33,984 bases of DNA from an uncultured Pelagibacteraceae bacterium (GTDB taxonomy: Bacteria > Pseudomonadota > Alphaproteobacteria > Pelagibacterales > Pelagibacteraceae). Position 1 is the first letter of the stretch, and every line of letters starts with the position of its first letter. Shown in pieces: positions 24,326 through 33,401 of the stretch. The translations under genes were made by a program, and so were the position numbers. The notes below the pieces were generated by a model. It ran no database searches. It had not been told where the DNA came from and worked only from the letters and a program-made list of their open reading frames with translations. Where the stretch lies: positions 1-33,984 of the forward strand of contig CACJOS010000011.1 of assembly GCA_902595115.1 (NCBI GenBank). Direction: 5' to 3'.

Positions 24326-25755
24326 GCAATTAAAACTTTTTTCATAAAATTTTTAAAAAGTATAGAGTTAGATAAACTGAAGTTTGTTTTGTAATTATCT
24401 TCAACTATATTATCTACATCTTGGGACTGATTTACTTTATCATTTTTCCCAATGAAAGATATTTTATCAATTAAAAATGTGGAGTTAGCTAAATTAAATG
24501 AGAAATTAAATTTAACTTTTTTAAATTCTCTTTTTAATTTTTTACTTTTTTTGATCGGGAATGTTCTGTAAAATTGATTTATATCATATATATCCAGTTC
24601 TAAAGACCCAAGTAAATATATTTTTTCATTTTCGTTAAGGAAAGATGTTTCACTTAAACGTAATTTTAAAAATTTTTCATTATTAATAAAAGAATTATCG
24701 AAATTAAAACTTCCTTCTTCAAAAGTTATATTAAATTCTCCATTACTAAATATTTTACTTTTATAAATCTTATCTGTTTTAATCTTAATCTTGCCATTTA
24801 AATTATCATTTAAAAGTATATTGGATAAAAGTAATTCATTTAAAAAAACTGTATTTTTAAAAAAATATTCTAAATCGATATCTTTAGCATTCATATCTAA
24901 AATAAAATTAAAAGGAGATAATTCAATTAGTCCTTCAAAACTGATTGGTGTATTTTTAATAAATGATTTTTTCGAATTAATCTTGATCACATCTTTTTCA
25001 ATTTTATATTGAGTTTTGAAATTGTTAGATAAAATATTTAAATTATTTTCAAAAATATAATTACCATTTAATAAATTACCTCGATTTGTGAAATCAACAT
25101 CAATTTTACTTGCTTTGAAAGTTGAAGACGTATTTTTACTATCTAAATTTTTAACCCATTCAAATTTGATTGGTATTTTAAAAATATTTCCATTTGTTTT
25201 TAAAACTTTATTATTTTCCTTTGGATCTTTGAAAAAAATCAAATCGTTAATAGAGTAAATAAAAACTATATTATTATTTTTATCATTAAAAAAAAATTTA
25301 CTTTTTTTGATAGAAGTTTTTTTCTCTGAAAATGGATTTGCTAATAAATTTTTAATTATATCAATATTTTGTCTTTTAACAAAAAAATTCGCATTTGACA
25401 TAACTACTTTTTTTACAATCAAATTATCTCTATTAAATAAATTTTTTTGATTAATAAAAACTCTTAAATTTTTAATTTCTGCTATTTCGTTAGATACATC
25501 ATCTTTATCGTAAAAAATTTTGGTATTTTTTATAAAAAAGTGAGGTGATGGTAAAATTCTATATGTTATACTGCTAGATAAGCTTAAATTTAATCCTGTT
25601 TCAGAAGATAAACTTTTATAAAGGTCTTTTTGGACTCTTCCAGTATCGTATAAACTTGGTATTGATAAATATAGTAAATATAAAAAAAAAACTGCAGATA
25701 GGCCAAATATCCCTATCTTTAAATTATGTTTAAAACTAAAATTTATTTTTTTCAT
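24307..25755 (-). CDS. AsmA-like envelope protein
   Basis: This protein of 482 residues has one N-terminal membrane helix (about 13-31, LKIGIFGLSAVFFLYLLYL) and then a long beta-rich periplasmic part. The start of that part, GLNLSLSSSITYRILPSPHFFIKNTKIFY, is the AsmA N-terminal pattern (a chorein-like repeat opening), followed by an INQKNLFNRDNLIVKKVVMSNANF region of the same kind. Members of the group are thought to act in phospholipid transport or outer-membrane assembly. It is shorter than E. coli AsmA (about 617 residues). The start is 33 bases from the divergent uvrD start. Confidence 0.8.
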   Translation of the reverse strand: MKKINFSFKHNLKIGIFGLSAVFFLYLLYLSIPSLYDTGRVQKDLYKSLSSETGLNLSLSSSITYRILPSPHFFIKNTKIFYDKDDVSNEIAEIKNLRVFINQKNLFNRDNLIVKKVVMSNANFFVKRQNIDIIKNLLANPFSEKKTSIKKSKFFFNDKNNNIVFIYSINDLIFFKDPKENNKVLKTNGNIFKIPIKFEWVKNLDSKNTSSTFKASKIDVDFTNRGNLLNGNYIFENNLNILSNNFKTQYKIEKDVIKINSKKSFIKNTPISFEGLIELSPFNFILDMNAKDIDLEYFFKNTVFLNELLLSNILLNDNLNGKIKIKTDKIYKSKIFSNGEFNITFEEGSFNFDNSFINNEKFLKLRLSETSFLNENEKIYLLGSLELDIYDINQFYRTFPIKKSKKLKREFKKVKFNFSFNLANSTFLIDKISFIGKNDKVNQSQDVDNIVEDNYKTNFSLSNSILFKNFMKKVLIAYLDEG

Positions 25756-25788
25756 GAAATTTATTTGATTTATAATGATAATTTGTAA

Positions 25789-27825
25789 ATGATAAACTTT
25801 GAATATTTAAAATACTTAAATCCAGCACAAAAAGAGGCTGTAATCAACACTGAGGGGCCTGTTTTAGTCGTGGCAGGAGCAGGATCTGGTAAAACTAAGG
25901 TTCTTACTTCTAGAATTGCGCATATAATAAAAAATAAAAAAGCTTTCCCAAACCAAATTTTATCGGTCACTTTTACAAATAAAGCTGCTAAAGAAATGCA
26001 CTTTAGAGTCAGCAAAATACTAAAATCTGAAGCAGTAGGATTATCTTGGCTTGGTACATTTCACTCAATTTGTGCAAAAATTTTAAGAAAACATGCAAAG
26101 GCCGCAGGTTTGAACTCAAATTTTACAATTTTAGATACTGATGATCAAGCCAGACTTATTAAAAATATATCTAAATCAGAAAATATTGATACTAAAAAAC
26201 TTTCTCCAAAGTTTATATTGGCAATAATCGATAAATGGAAAAATAAAGGCTGGTTTCCTGAAGACGTTATTATAAATAAAAAAGATATCTTTGAAAAAAC
26301 TATTCTTCCTATTTATGTAATTTACCAAAAAAAATTGATTGATTTAAATTGCTGTGATTTTGGTGATCTTATCTTGCATTGTGTAAAAATCTTAGAAAAA
26401 AATAAAGATATTTGCGAAATTTATAATAAAAACTTTAAGTATATTCTTGTAGATGAGTACCAGGATACAAATTACATTCAAAGTAGATGGCTTAATATAC
26501 TTGCAAGATCTAACAAAAATATTTGTTGTGTAGGTGATGATGATCAGTCTATTTATAGTTGGAGAGGAGCAGAAATAAAAAATTTTCTTGAATTTGATAA
26601 GATATATGAAAACACAAAAGTAATCAGGCTCGAAGAAAATTACAGATCGACGCAAAATATTCTCTCTGTTGCTTCGGAATTAATTTCAAATAATAAAAAA
26701 AGAGTTGGTAAAACTCTAAAAACCAATTCAGACGAAGGTGACTTAATAAAATTGAATTGCTATAGAAATGGAAAAGATGAAGCAATTGGATTGAGTGATG
26801 AGATTGAAAAAAATCTTAAAAAAAAATTTTCACTAAATCAAATTACCATTTTAGTAAGAGCAATATTTCAAACAAGAGAATTTGAGGAAAGATTTTTAAA
26901 AATTGGATTACCGTATAGAATAATAGGTGGTACAAAATTTTATGAAAGAGCAGAGATTAAAGATTGTATCGCTTATCTTAGATTGGTTTATCAAGAGAAA
27001 GATGACTTGGCATTTGAAAGAGTTATCAATAATCCAAAAAGATCAATAGGTGAAAGCACTGTAAAATTAATACACGATTATTCAAAAAAAAATTCTCTTT
27101 CCCTCGTATCCTCATCAAAAAAACTAATTGAGATTGACGGAATAAAGCCAAAAGCAAAAGTTGGGTTAAGTAATTTTTTAAATTTTTTAAACAAATGGAG
27201 TAATGATTATAAATTAAAGAATGCTCAACATGTAAAACTCTTACAAATAATTTTGGATGAGTCAGGATATTCTTCAATGCTAAAAAATAAAAAAGACCTA
27301 GAGAATGAAAATAGATTAGAAAATATTAAAGAACTTCTCAGCGCAATGAAAGAATTTGATAATTTAGAAAGTTTTTTAGAACACGTATCTTTAGCCACAT
27401 CTATAGACCAAGACTGGGATGGTCAAAAGATTAATTTGATGACTATGCATGCCTCTAAAGGTTTAGAATTTGATATAGTTTTTTTACCTGGGTGGGAAGA
27501 AGGTTTATTTCCACATCAAAAATCTATAGAGGAAAAAGGAGACAAAGGCCTAGAGGAAGAAAGAAGACTTGCTTATGTCGGTATTACTAGAGCAAAGAAA
27601 AAAGCATATATCTCATTTTCAATGAACAGATTTTACCAGGGAGATTGGATTGACAGTATGGCATCGAGATTTATAGAGGAATTACCTGAAAAATTTATTG
27701 AGAAAAATACTTTCTCAGATGATATAGAAAATCATACTGAGGATTTTGAATTTAATCAAGATTTTGAGGTTGAAGAAGGTACTAGAAGTCCTGGTTGGCT
27801 TAGATATCAAAAAAGAATTAAATGA
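25789..27825 (+). CDS. uvrD: UvrD/PcrA-type superfamily I DNA helicase
   Basis: This protein of 678 residues has all main SF1A motifs: the Q-motif LNPAQKEAV near 10-18, Walker A GAGSGKT at 30-36, TFTNKAAKEM (Ia), FGDLILHC, LVDEYQDTN (motif II), CCVGDDDQSIYSWRGAE (III), RLEENYRST (IV), MTMHASKGLEFDIVFLPGWEEGLFPH (V) and EERRLAYVGITRAK (VI). It is about 40-50 residues shorter than E. coli UvrD; the C-terminal tail is acidic and short. It unwinds DNA in nucleotide excision repair and mismatch repair and removes RecA. The stop overlaps the start of the aminopeptidase gene by 4 bases (ATGA), so the two are translationally coupled. Confidence 0.96.
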   Translation: MINFEYLKYLNPAQKEAVINTEGPVLVVAGAGSGKTKVLTSRIAHIIKNKKAFPNQILSVTFTNKAAKEMHFRVSKILKSEAVGLSWLGTFHSICAKILRKHAKAAGLNSNFTILDTDDQARLIKNISKSENIDTKKLSPKFILAIIDKWKNKGWFPEDVIINKKDIFEKTILPIYVIYQKKLIDLNCCDFGDLILHCVKILEKNKDICEIYNKNFKYILVDEYQDTNYIQSRWLNILARSNKNICCVGDDDQSIYSWRGAEIKNFLEFDKIYENTKVIRLEENYRSTQNILSVASELISNNKKRVGKTLKTNSDEGDLIKLNCYRNGKDEAIGLSDEIEKNLKKKFSLNQITILVRAIFQTREFEERFLKIGLPYRIIGGTKFYERAEIKDCIAYLRLVYQEKDDLAFERVINNPKRSIGESTVKLIHDYSKKNSLSLVSSSKKLIEIDGIKPKAKVGLSNFLNFLNKWSNDYKLKNAQHVKLLQIILDESGYSSMLKNKKDLENENRLENIKELLSAMKEFDNLESFLEHVSLATSIDQDWDGQKINLMTMHASKGLEFDIVFLPGWEEGLFPHQKSIEEKGDKGLEEERRLAYVGITRAKKKAYISFSMNRFYQGDWIDSMASRFIEELPEKFIEKNTFSDDIENHTEDFEFNQDFEVEEGTRSPGWLRYQKRIK

Positions 27826-29519
27826 GAAAAGAAAACTTTAAAAAGCTAAATTTATTAATGAATATTAATAAATTAGATGGATATATCGTTCCAAAAAATG
27901 ATTCTTTTTTTACTGAGCAAGTCAAACACGATAGATTAAAGCTAATTTCAGGTTTTAGCGGTTCAGCTGGAATAGCGGTTTTATTAAAAAGACAAAATTA
28001 TTTATTTGTTGATAGTAGATACTCAATCCAGGCAAAAATTGAATCAGGTAATAACTTTGAAATTTTAAATATTCACGAAAAGTTACCAAAAAATTATTTT
28101 AAAAATATTATTTTGGGATTTGATCCTAAGCTATTCACTTATTATCAATTAGAATATTTTTTTGGTAAAAAAATAAATTTAAAACCTATAAAGAACAATT
28201 TTATTGACCAAATTTTTAAAAAAAACAAAGTAAAAAACAAGCCTTTTTATTCAATTCCACATTCTGCAGCAGGAATAAATCATAAAAAAAAAATTAAATT
28301 AATATCTAATTACTTAAAAAATAAGAGGGCAGATTTTTTATTTATAAGTGCACCTGAAAATGTAGCTTGGTTATTAAACATCAGGGGATCGGATACACCT
28401 TTTTCACCTCTGCCAAATTGCAATCTTATATTAAGTAAAAACAGAAAAATGTATCTAATTACAGATAAGCATAAAATTAAAAGAATAATTAAAGAAAAGA
28501 AAATATCAAGTAAACAATTTATTAATAAAAACAAATTTAAACATTTAATAAATGACTTAAGGGGAAAAAAATTTATTGTTGATAACAAAACATTGTCAGT
28601 TTTTAATGAGGATTTAATTAAATCAAAATTTTTGATAATTGATAGAAATGATCCTTGCTATATTTTGAAATCAAAAAAAAATCCGGTTGAAATAAAAAAT
28701 ATGATACAAAGCCATATTTCAGATGGGGTTGCTTTAACAAAGTTTATAATTTGGATAAAAAATTCAAAAAATATAAAATTAACGGAAATGGAAGCTGAAA
28801 AAAAATTGGAGTATTTTAGAAAAAAAAATAATAATTATTTATATCCAAGTTTTAATACAATTGCAGGAACGGGATCAAATGGTGCTATCGTTCATTATCG
28901 CGCTACAAAAAAAACAAATAAAGTTATCAAAAAAAAAGATCTATTTCTTTGTGACTCAGGGGGGCAATATAAATACGGCACAACAGATGTTACAAGAACA
29001 CTCTGTTTTGACAAACAACCAACAAAAATAAAGAATATATTCACTTTAATCTTAAAAGGACACATTGCTGTAGCGACCAGTAATTTAGCAATACAAAATA
29101 CAGGTAGAAAATTAGATATACAAGCGAGAAAGTTTCTTAAAAAATCAAATCTTGATTATGGACATGGCACTGGACATGGAGTTGGCTATTTTTTAAATGT
29201 TCATGAGGGGCCACAGTCAATTTCAAAGTTTAATCGAGTAAAGTTTGAAGAAGGTATGATTTTGAGTAATGAACCAGGGTATTATAAAGAAGGTAAATTT
29301 GGTATCAGAATTGAGAACTTAGTTTATGTTAAAAGATTAAATAATAAGTTATTTTTTGAAAACTTAACTTTGGCTCCAATAGATAAAGATCTAATTAACT
29401 ACAAATTACTAAATCAAAAAGAAAAGAATTATCTATTTAACTACCATCTATTAATTTATTCTAAAATTTCTAAATTTTTGAATGAAAATGAAAAAAAATG
29501 GTTGGTTAAGAATCTTTAA
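27822..29519 (+). CDS. pepP: M24-family Xaa-Pro aminopeptidase
   Basis: This protein of 565 residues has two creatinase-type N-terminal domains and a pita-bread catalytic domain. The metal ligands are visible: the aspartates in LCDSGGQYKYGTTDVTRT, the His in GHGTGHGVGYFLNVHEGP, Glu in SNEPGYY, and Glu in GIRIENL. The length and double N-terminal domain match the long aminopeptidase P form (about 600 residues, as in alphaproteobacteria and eukaryotes). It removes N-terminal residues that precede proline, using two metal ions, probably in the cytoplasm. The gene is coupled to uvrD by a 4-base overlap and ends in a 14-base convergent overlap with ligA. The symbol is by family, not orthology. Confidence 0.92.
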   Translation: MRKENFKKLNLLMNINKLDGYIVPKNDSFFTEQVKHDRLKLISGFSGSAGIAVLLKRQNYLFVDSRYSIQAKIESGNNFEILNIHEKLPKNYFKNIILGFDPKLFTYYQLEYFFGKKINLKPIKNNFIDQIFKKNKVKNKPFYSIPHSAAGINHKKKIKLISNYLKNKRADFLFISAPENVAWLLNIRGSDTPFSPLPNCNLILSKNRKMYLITDKHKIKRIIKEKKISSKQFINKNKFKHLINDLRGKKFIVDNKTLSVFNEDLIKSKFLIIDRNDPCYILKSKKNPVEIKNMIQSHISDGVALTKFIIWIKNSKNIKLTEMEAEKKLEYFRKKNNNYLYPSFNTIAGTGSNGAIVHYRATKKTNKVIKKKDLFLCDSGGQYKYGTTDVTRTLCFDKQPTKIKNIFTLILKGHIAVATSNLAIQNTGRKLDIQARKFLKKSNLDYGHGTGHGVGYFLNVHEGPQSISKFNRVKFEEGMILSNEPGYYKEGKFGIRIENLVYVKRLNNKLFFENLTLAPIDKDLINYKLLNQKEKNYLFNYHLLIYSKISKFLNENEKKWLVKNL

Positions 29520-31548
29520 TATCAAGCATTTTTATAAATTCATGTTGTGAAATTACTTTTATATTTAAGCTTTCTGCATCTTTAATTTTCCTATTTGTTG
29601 GTTTATCACCAACAATTAAAAAATCTAATTTTTTACTTACATTGCTTACTATTTTTCCAGAATTTTTTTCAACTAAAGACTTCGCTTCCGCTCTACTTAT
29701 GCCAATTAGTTTTCCTGTAAACATAAAGGTTTTTTCTCTCAAAATTCCATTTTTTGATATTTCTGGTTCCGGGATTATACTTAAATTTTTTTGTAGCTCA
29801 TTTAACACAATTAAGTTTTTATTATTAGAGAAAAACTTTTGTATAGATTTTATTTGAGTATCCCCAATTCCATCAATATTAGATAGTTCATTAAAACGAG
29901 TACTTTTTCCAAGATTTAAAAAATTTTCTATTTTTTTTAGTGTTTTGGATAATAATTTAGCGTTCTCTTGACCAATGTGTCTTATACCAATTGAATAAAT
30001 AAATTTACTAAGAGAAATTTTTCTCTTTTTATCAATAGAATATTTTAGATTTGCTACAGATAAGCTTCCCCATCCATCTAATTTTGAAATCTTGTCATAA
30101 TTTAAATTAAATATGTCATGAGGATATCTAATTAATTTCAAATCCCATAAGTTTTCAACAATTTTTTTTCCTAAACCATCGATGTTTAATGCCTCTTTAG
30201 AAACAAAATGTTTAATTTTTTCTATAGCCATTTTTTCACAAGTATACCCGTCATTAATACATCTTCTTACCGCATCAAATCTTTTAGTAATTTGATTAAA
30301 TTCTTTTACAGTTGATGATCCACATGACGGACATTTTTTTGGAAAGTTGAACTTTTTTGAATTTTTATTTCTTTTTTTAAGGTCTACTGAGATTACTCTA
30401 GGTATTACGTCTCCTGCCCTTTCTACAGTGACAGTATCGCTTATCCTAATATCTTTTCTCTCAATTTCATCCTCATTATGTAAAGTGGCATTTGATACTA
30501 AAACGCCTCCTATGTTTACTGGTTTAATTTTTGCTACTGGAGTCATGGCCCCAGTTCTACCTACCTGAATATCAATTTTTAATATTTCGGATATTGATTT
30601 GTTTGATGAAAATTTATGCGCAATTGCCCACCTAGGCGCATTCGCAACAAAACCTAATCTCTTTTGAAGAGTAAAATCGTTTATTTTGTAAACAATACCA
30701 TCAATATCAAATTCAATTTCCTTTCTTATCTGCTCTAATTTAAAATGATTTACCACTAAATTATCGACTCCTTTTATTAGTTTATTAAATTTATTTACTT
30801 TAAAGCCCCAATTTTTTAGATTTTTTAGAAATTCAAACTGATTTGTAACATTCAGATTTTTGGAATGACCGAAAGTGTACGCAATAAAATTTAGTGGAAT
30901 CTTTTTTGTTTTTTTTGGATCTTTCTGTCTTAGAGAGCCTGAGGCCGCATTTCTAGGATTTGCAAACTTATCACTTAACCCCTCGAAGTCTTTGTTTTTA
31001 ATAAAAACTTCACCTCTGATATCAATTTCATCTGGTATATTTTTACCTTTTAAAATTTTAGGAATATCATTAATTGTTTTTAAATTTTCGGTTATATCCT
31101 CACCCTCTACACCATCACCTCTTGAAAGGCCCTGAATAAATTTACCATTTTTGTAAAATAAAGATGCTGAAATGCCATCTATCTTCGGCTCAGTACTATA
31201 TTCAAGGTCACTATTATTTTTTAAACTAAGGAAGTTAGCAATTTTTTTCTCAAAGTTTTCTAAATCCTCTTTATTAAAAGCATTATTCAGAGATAACATG
31301 GGTACCTTATGCTTTACTTTGTTAAAATTTTTTGAAGGTTTAAATCCTACAGCACTAGATAAAGATTTATTATTTATTTCAATAGGATATTTTTCCTCTA
31401 TTTCTTTTATTTCTTTTTTTATATTATCGTAAGTGGCATCATCAACTATTGGTTTACTAAAGTCATAATATGCTTCATCATATTTTTTAATTAATTTAAT
31501 TTTTTTTAGGTATATTTTTTTTAAATCTTTAGGATTTTTAGACTTCAT
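29506..31548 (-). CDS. ligA: NAD-dependent DNA ligase
   Basis: This protein of 680 residues has domain order Ia (YYDFSKPIVDDATYD near 27-41), adenylation domain with the active Lys122 in EPKIDG, then GLSRGDGVEGEDIT and DIRGEVF, OB-fold region (VGRTGAMTPVAKIKPV, NATLHN), a zinc finger with CPSCGS and CINDGYTC, helix-hairpin-helix repeats (ALNIDGLGKKIVENL, GIRHIGQENAKLLS) and a C-terminal BRCT domain (FMFTGKLIGISRAEAKSL). It seals nicks in replication and repair. The second zinc pair is C-x6-C, one residue longer than the common C-x5-C. Its start overlaps the stop of bamD by 4 bases. Confidence 0.96.
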   Translation of the reverse strand: MKSKNPKDLKKIYLKKIKLIKKYDEAYYDFSKPIVDDATYDNIKKEIKEIEEKYPIEINNKSLSSAVGFKPSKNFNKVKHKVPMLSLNNAFNKEDLENFEKKIANFLSLKNNSDLEYSTEPKIDGISASLFYKNGKFIQGLSRGDGVEGEDITENLKTINDIPKILKGKNIPDEIDIRGEVFIKNKDFEGLSDKFANPRNAASGSLRQKDPKKTKKIPLNFIAYTFGHSKNLNVTNQFEFLKNLKNWGFKVNKFNKLIKGVDNLVVNHFKLEQIRKEIEFDIDGIVYKINDFTLQKRLGFVANAPRWAIAHKFSSNKSISEILKIDIQVGRTGAMTPVAKIKPVNIGGVLVSNATLHNEDEIERKDIRISDTVTVERAGDVIPRVISVDLKKRNKNSKKFNFPKKCPSCGSSTVKEFNQITKRFDAVRRCINDGYTCEKMAIEKIKHFVSKEALNIDGLGKKIVENLWDLKLIRYPHDIFNLNYDKISKLDGWGSLSVANLKYSIDKKRKISLSKFIYSIGIRHIGQENAKLLSKTLKKIENFLNLGKSTRFNELSNIDGIGDTQIKSIQKFFSNNKNLIVLNELQKNLSIIPEPEISKNGILREKTFMFTGKLIGISRAEAKSLVEKNSGKIVSNVSKKLDFLIVGDKPTNRKIKDAESLNIKVISQHEFIKMLDIKDS

Positions 31549-32378
31549 TTAAGTAATCTTTTAAACTTTTGAAATACAGATTTTTTTTCTTTTTTAATTT
31601 CAAATGAAGGAATGTATTCTTTATTGAATATCTTATAAGATTGTTCGTACCACTCACTTGATTGATAGTTATAACCTAATAAATTTGCATATTTCGCGGA
31701 CTCTTCAATTAGCCCGATTTTATAATTTGTTTCCACAAGTCTGTGTAAGGCTTCTTCGACATAAATTGTAGTATCATAATTTTCTAAAACATTTTTAAAT
31801 CTATTTATTGCAGCAGCCCATTTTCTTTTTTTAATATAGTATTTTCCTAAATACATTTCCTTTGATGCTAATACATCATTAATAAGATTTATTTTGTACT
31901 GTGAATCAAGAGCAAAATCAGTATCTGGATAATTTTTTACAATAAACTGAAATCTTTTTTTTGATAAAATAAGAGGTTCTAAGTCTTTTTTTTCATCAAT
32001 AATATTTTCGTAATAACACATCGCGTATAAAAAATGCGCATAATCAATATTTTTATGTTTTGGATATTTTTTAAAAAACCTGTCCAATTCACCTAGTGCT
32101 TCATCATAATAATTTTGAGAATAATAAGCGTAGGCTGATAGTAAAACTGATTTGGGTGCCCATTCTGATTGTGGATATAATAATTCTGCTTCATTAAATT
32201 TTTTTGCAGCATAAATTATATCTCCCTTTTCAAGCTCTTCGTAACCCTCCTTGTAGGCATCTATCATCTGTAATTCAAGATTTTCATCTTCTAAAATTGA
32301 AATCTTTTCTTTTTTTGAAGAACAAGCAATTATAAAAAATAAAAATAAAAAAAATAAAATTTTAAATGAAATTTTCAT
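31545..32378 (-). CDS. bamD: BamD, outer-membrane assembly lipoprotein
   Basis: This protein of 277 residues has a short lipoprotein signal with lipobox FIIAC (Cys19), followed by tetratricopeptide-like helices: AYKEGYEELEKGDIIYAAKKFNEAELLYPQSEWAPKSVLLSAYAYY, split here for reading as repeats at about 41-60 and 61-86. Then come EALGELDRFFKKYPKHKN and YDTTIYVEEALHRLVETNYKIG. This is the BamD (YfiO/ComL) pattern. It works with BamA to insert beta-barrel proteins into the outer membrane. It lies between lpxC (41 bases upstream) and ligA (4-base overlap), the same lpxC-bamD-(recN)-ligA neighbourhood found in other alphaproteobacteria, here without recN. Confidence 0.93.
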   Translation of the reverse strand: MKISFKILFFLFLFFIIACSSKKEKISILEDENLELQMIDAYKEGYEELEKGDIIYAAKKFNEAELLYPQSEWAPKSVLLSAYAYYSQNYYDEALGELDRFFKKYPKHKNIDYAHFLYAMCYYENIIDEKKDLEPLILSKKRFQFIVKNYPDTDFALDSQYKINLINDVLASKEMYLGKYYIKKRKWAAAINRFKNVLENYDTTIYVEEALHRLVETNYKIGLIEESAKYANLLGYNYQSSEWYEQSYKIFNKEYIPSFEIKKEKKSVFQKFKRLLK

Positions 32379-32419
32379 TTACTTTTTTTAACAGATAAAT
32401 TGAAAAACTTAAATTTAAT

Positions 32420-33340
32420 TTAAGCTATAGATTTTAATGCTTTTCTATTAATATATGAATGTGGGATAGTCTTTTCTTTTAACTCAAAGATGGTAAAATT
32501 TTTATTATCGCTAAAAACTTTTCTTATGACCTCATTTGTTAATTTATGCCCTCCTTGTGAAGAAGTGACTTTTCCAATTATTTTATAGCCCGATAAATAT
32601 AAATCCCCCATACAATCCAAGATTTTATGATTTACGAATTCTTTTTTATTTCTTAATTTTTCATTGTTTAAAATTTCTGAGTCTTTAACAACTATCGCAT
32701 TATCCAACGATCCACCTTTAGCAAGATTCATTTTTTTTAATTTCTCGATATCTTCATATAAGCAGAAAGTTCTTGAACTCAAAATATTTTTTAAGTCGTC
32801 TTCATAAACACTTACATAATTTCTTTGGGTACCAATTAATTCATTTTCAAATTTGATCTCGAAATCTATTTCTAAAGATGTTTTTGAAGGCTCTATAGAA
32901 ATAAATTTACTACCGTCCTTAACTGTTACTTTATTTAAAATCTTAATTAATTTAATTGGTGTTTCACTTTCTTTAAGACCCACAGCTTCAATTGACTCAA
33001 CAAAGTTTTTAGAGGAACCATCCATTATTGGAACCTCATCTTGGTCTATTTCAACCAATGCATTATCAACTCCCAATCCATAAAAAGCAGCCATCAAATG
33101 CTCTACTGTGGAAACACATATTCCTACCTCATTCATTAGAGTGGTACACAAAGTTGCATTTTTTACGTTATAAAAATTTGCGGGTATAATGTTATTTTCC
33201 TTTAAATCAACTCTTTTAAAGTTTATGCCAGTATTTGGTGCGGAAGGTAAAATTTTCATTTTTGCAATCTTACCTTTATGCAATGTTATACCTTCGAATT
33301 TTAATACTTTATTTATTGTTTTCTGAGTTAATAAAGCCAT
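32420..33340 (-). CDS. lpxC: UDP-3-O-acyl-N-acetylglucosamine deacetylase
   Basis: This protein of 306 residues matches E. coli LpxC (305) in length and in active-site numbering: zinc ligands His81 (STVEHLMAA), His238 and Asp242 (NHKILDCMGDL), and the general acid His265 (SQGGHKLT). EVPIMDGSS near 102-110 is also typical. It catalyses the committed, zinc-dependent step of lipid A synthesis in the cytoplasm, so the organism is expected to make LPS. It sits upstream of bamD and 61 bases downstream of the FtsA-like gene, where ftsZ would normally be found just before lpxC. Confidence 0.96.
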   Translation of the reverse strand: MALLTQKTINKVLKFEGITLHKGKIAKMKILPSAPNTGINFKRVDLKENNIIPANFYNVKNATLCTTLMNEVGICVSTVEHLMAAFYGLGVDNALVEIDQDEVPIMDGSSKNFVESIEAVGLKESETPIKLIKILNKVTVKDGSKFISIEPSKTSLEIDFEIKFENELIGTQRNYVSVYEDDLKNILSSRTFCLYEDIEKLKKMNLAKGGSLDNAIVVKDSEILNNEKLRNKKEFVNHKILDCMGDLYLSGYKIIGKVTSSQGGHKLTNEVIRKVFSDNKNFTIFELKEKTIPHSYINRKALKSIA

Positions 33341-33401
33341 AAGGTCTTATAATTAAATAGCCTCAGCCTTAAAAAACAATAAATATTACGATAAAATACA
33401 A

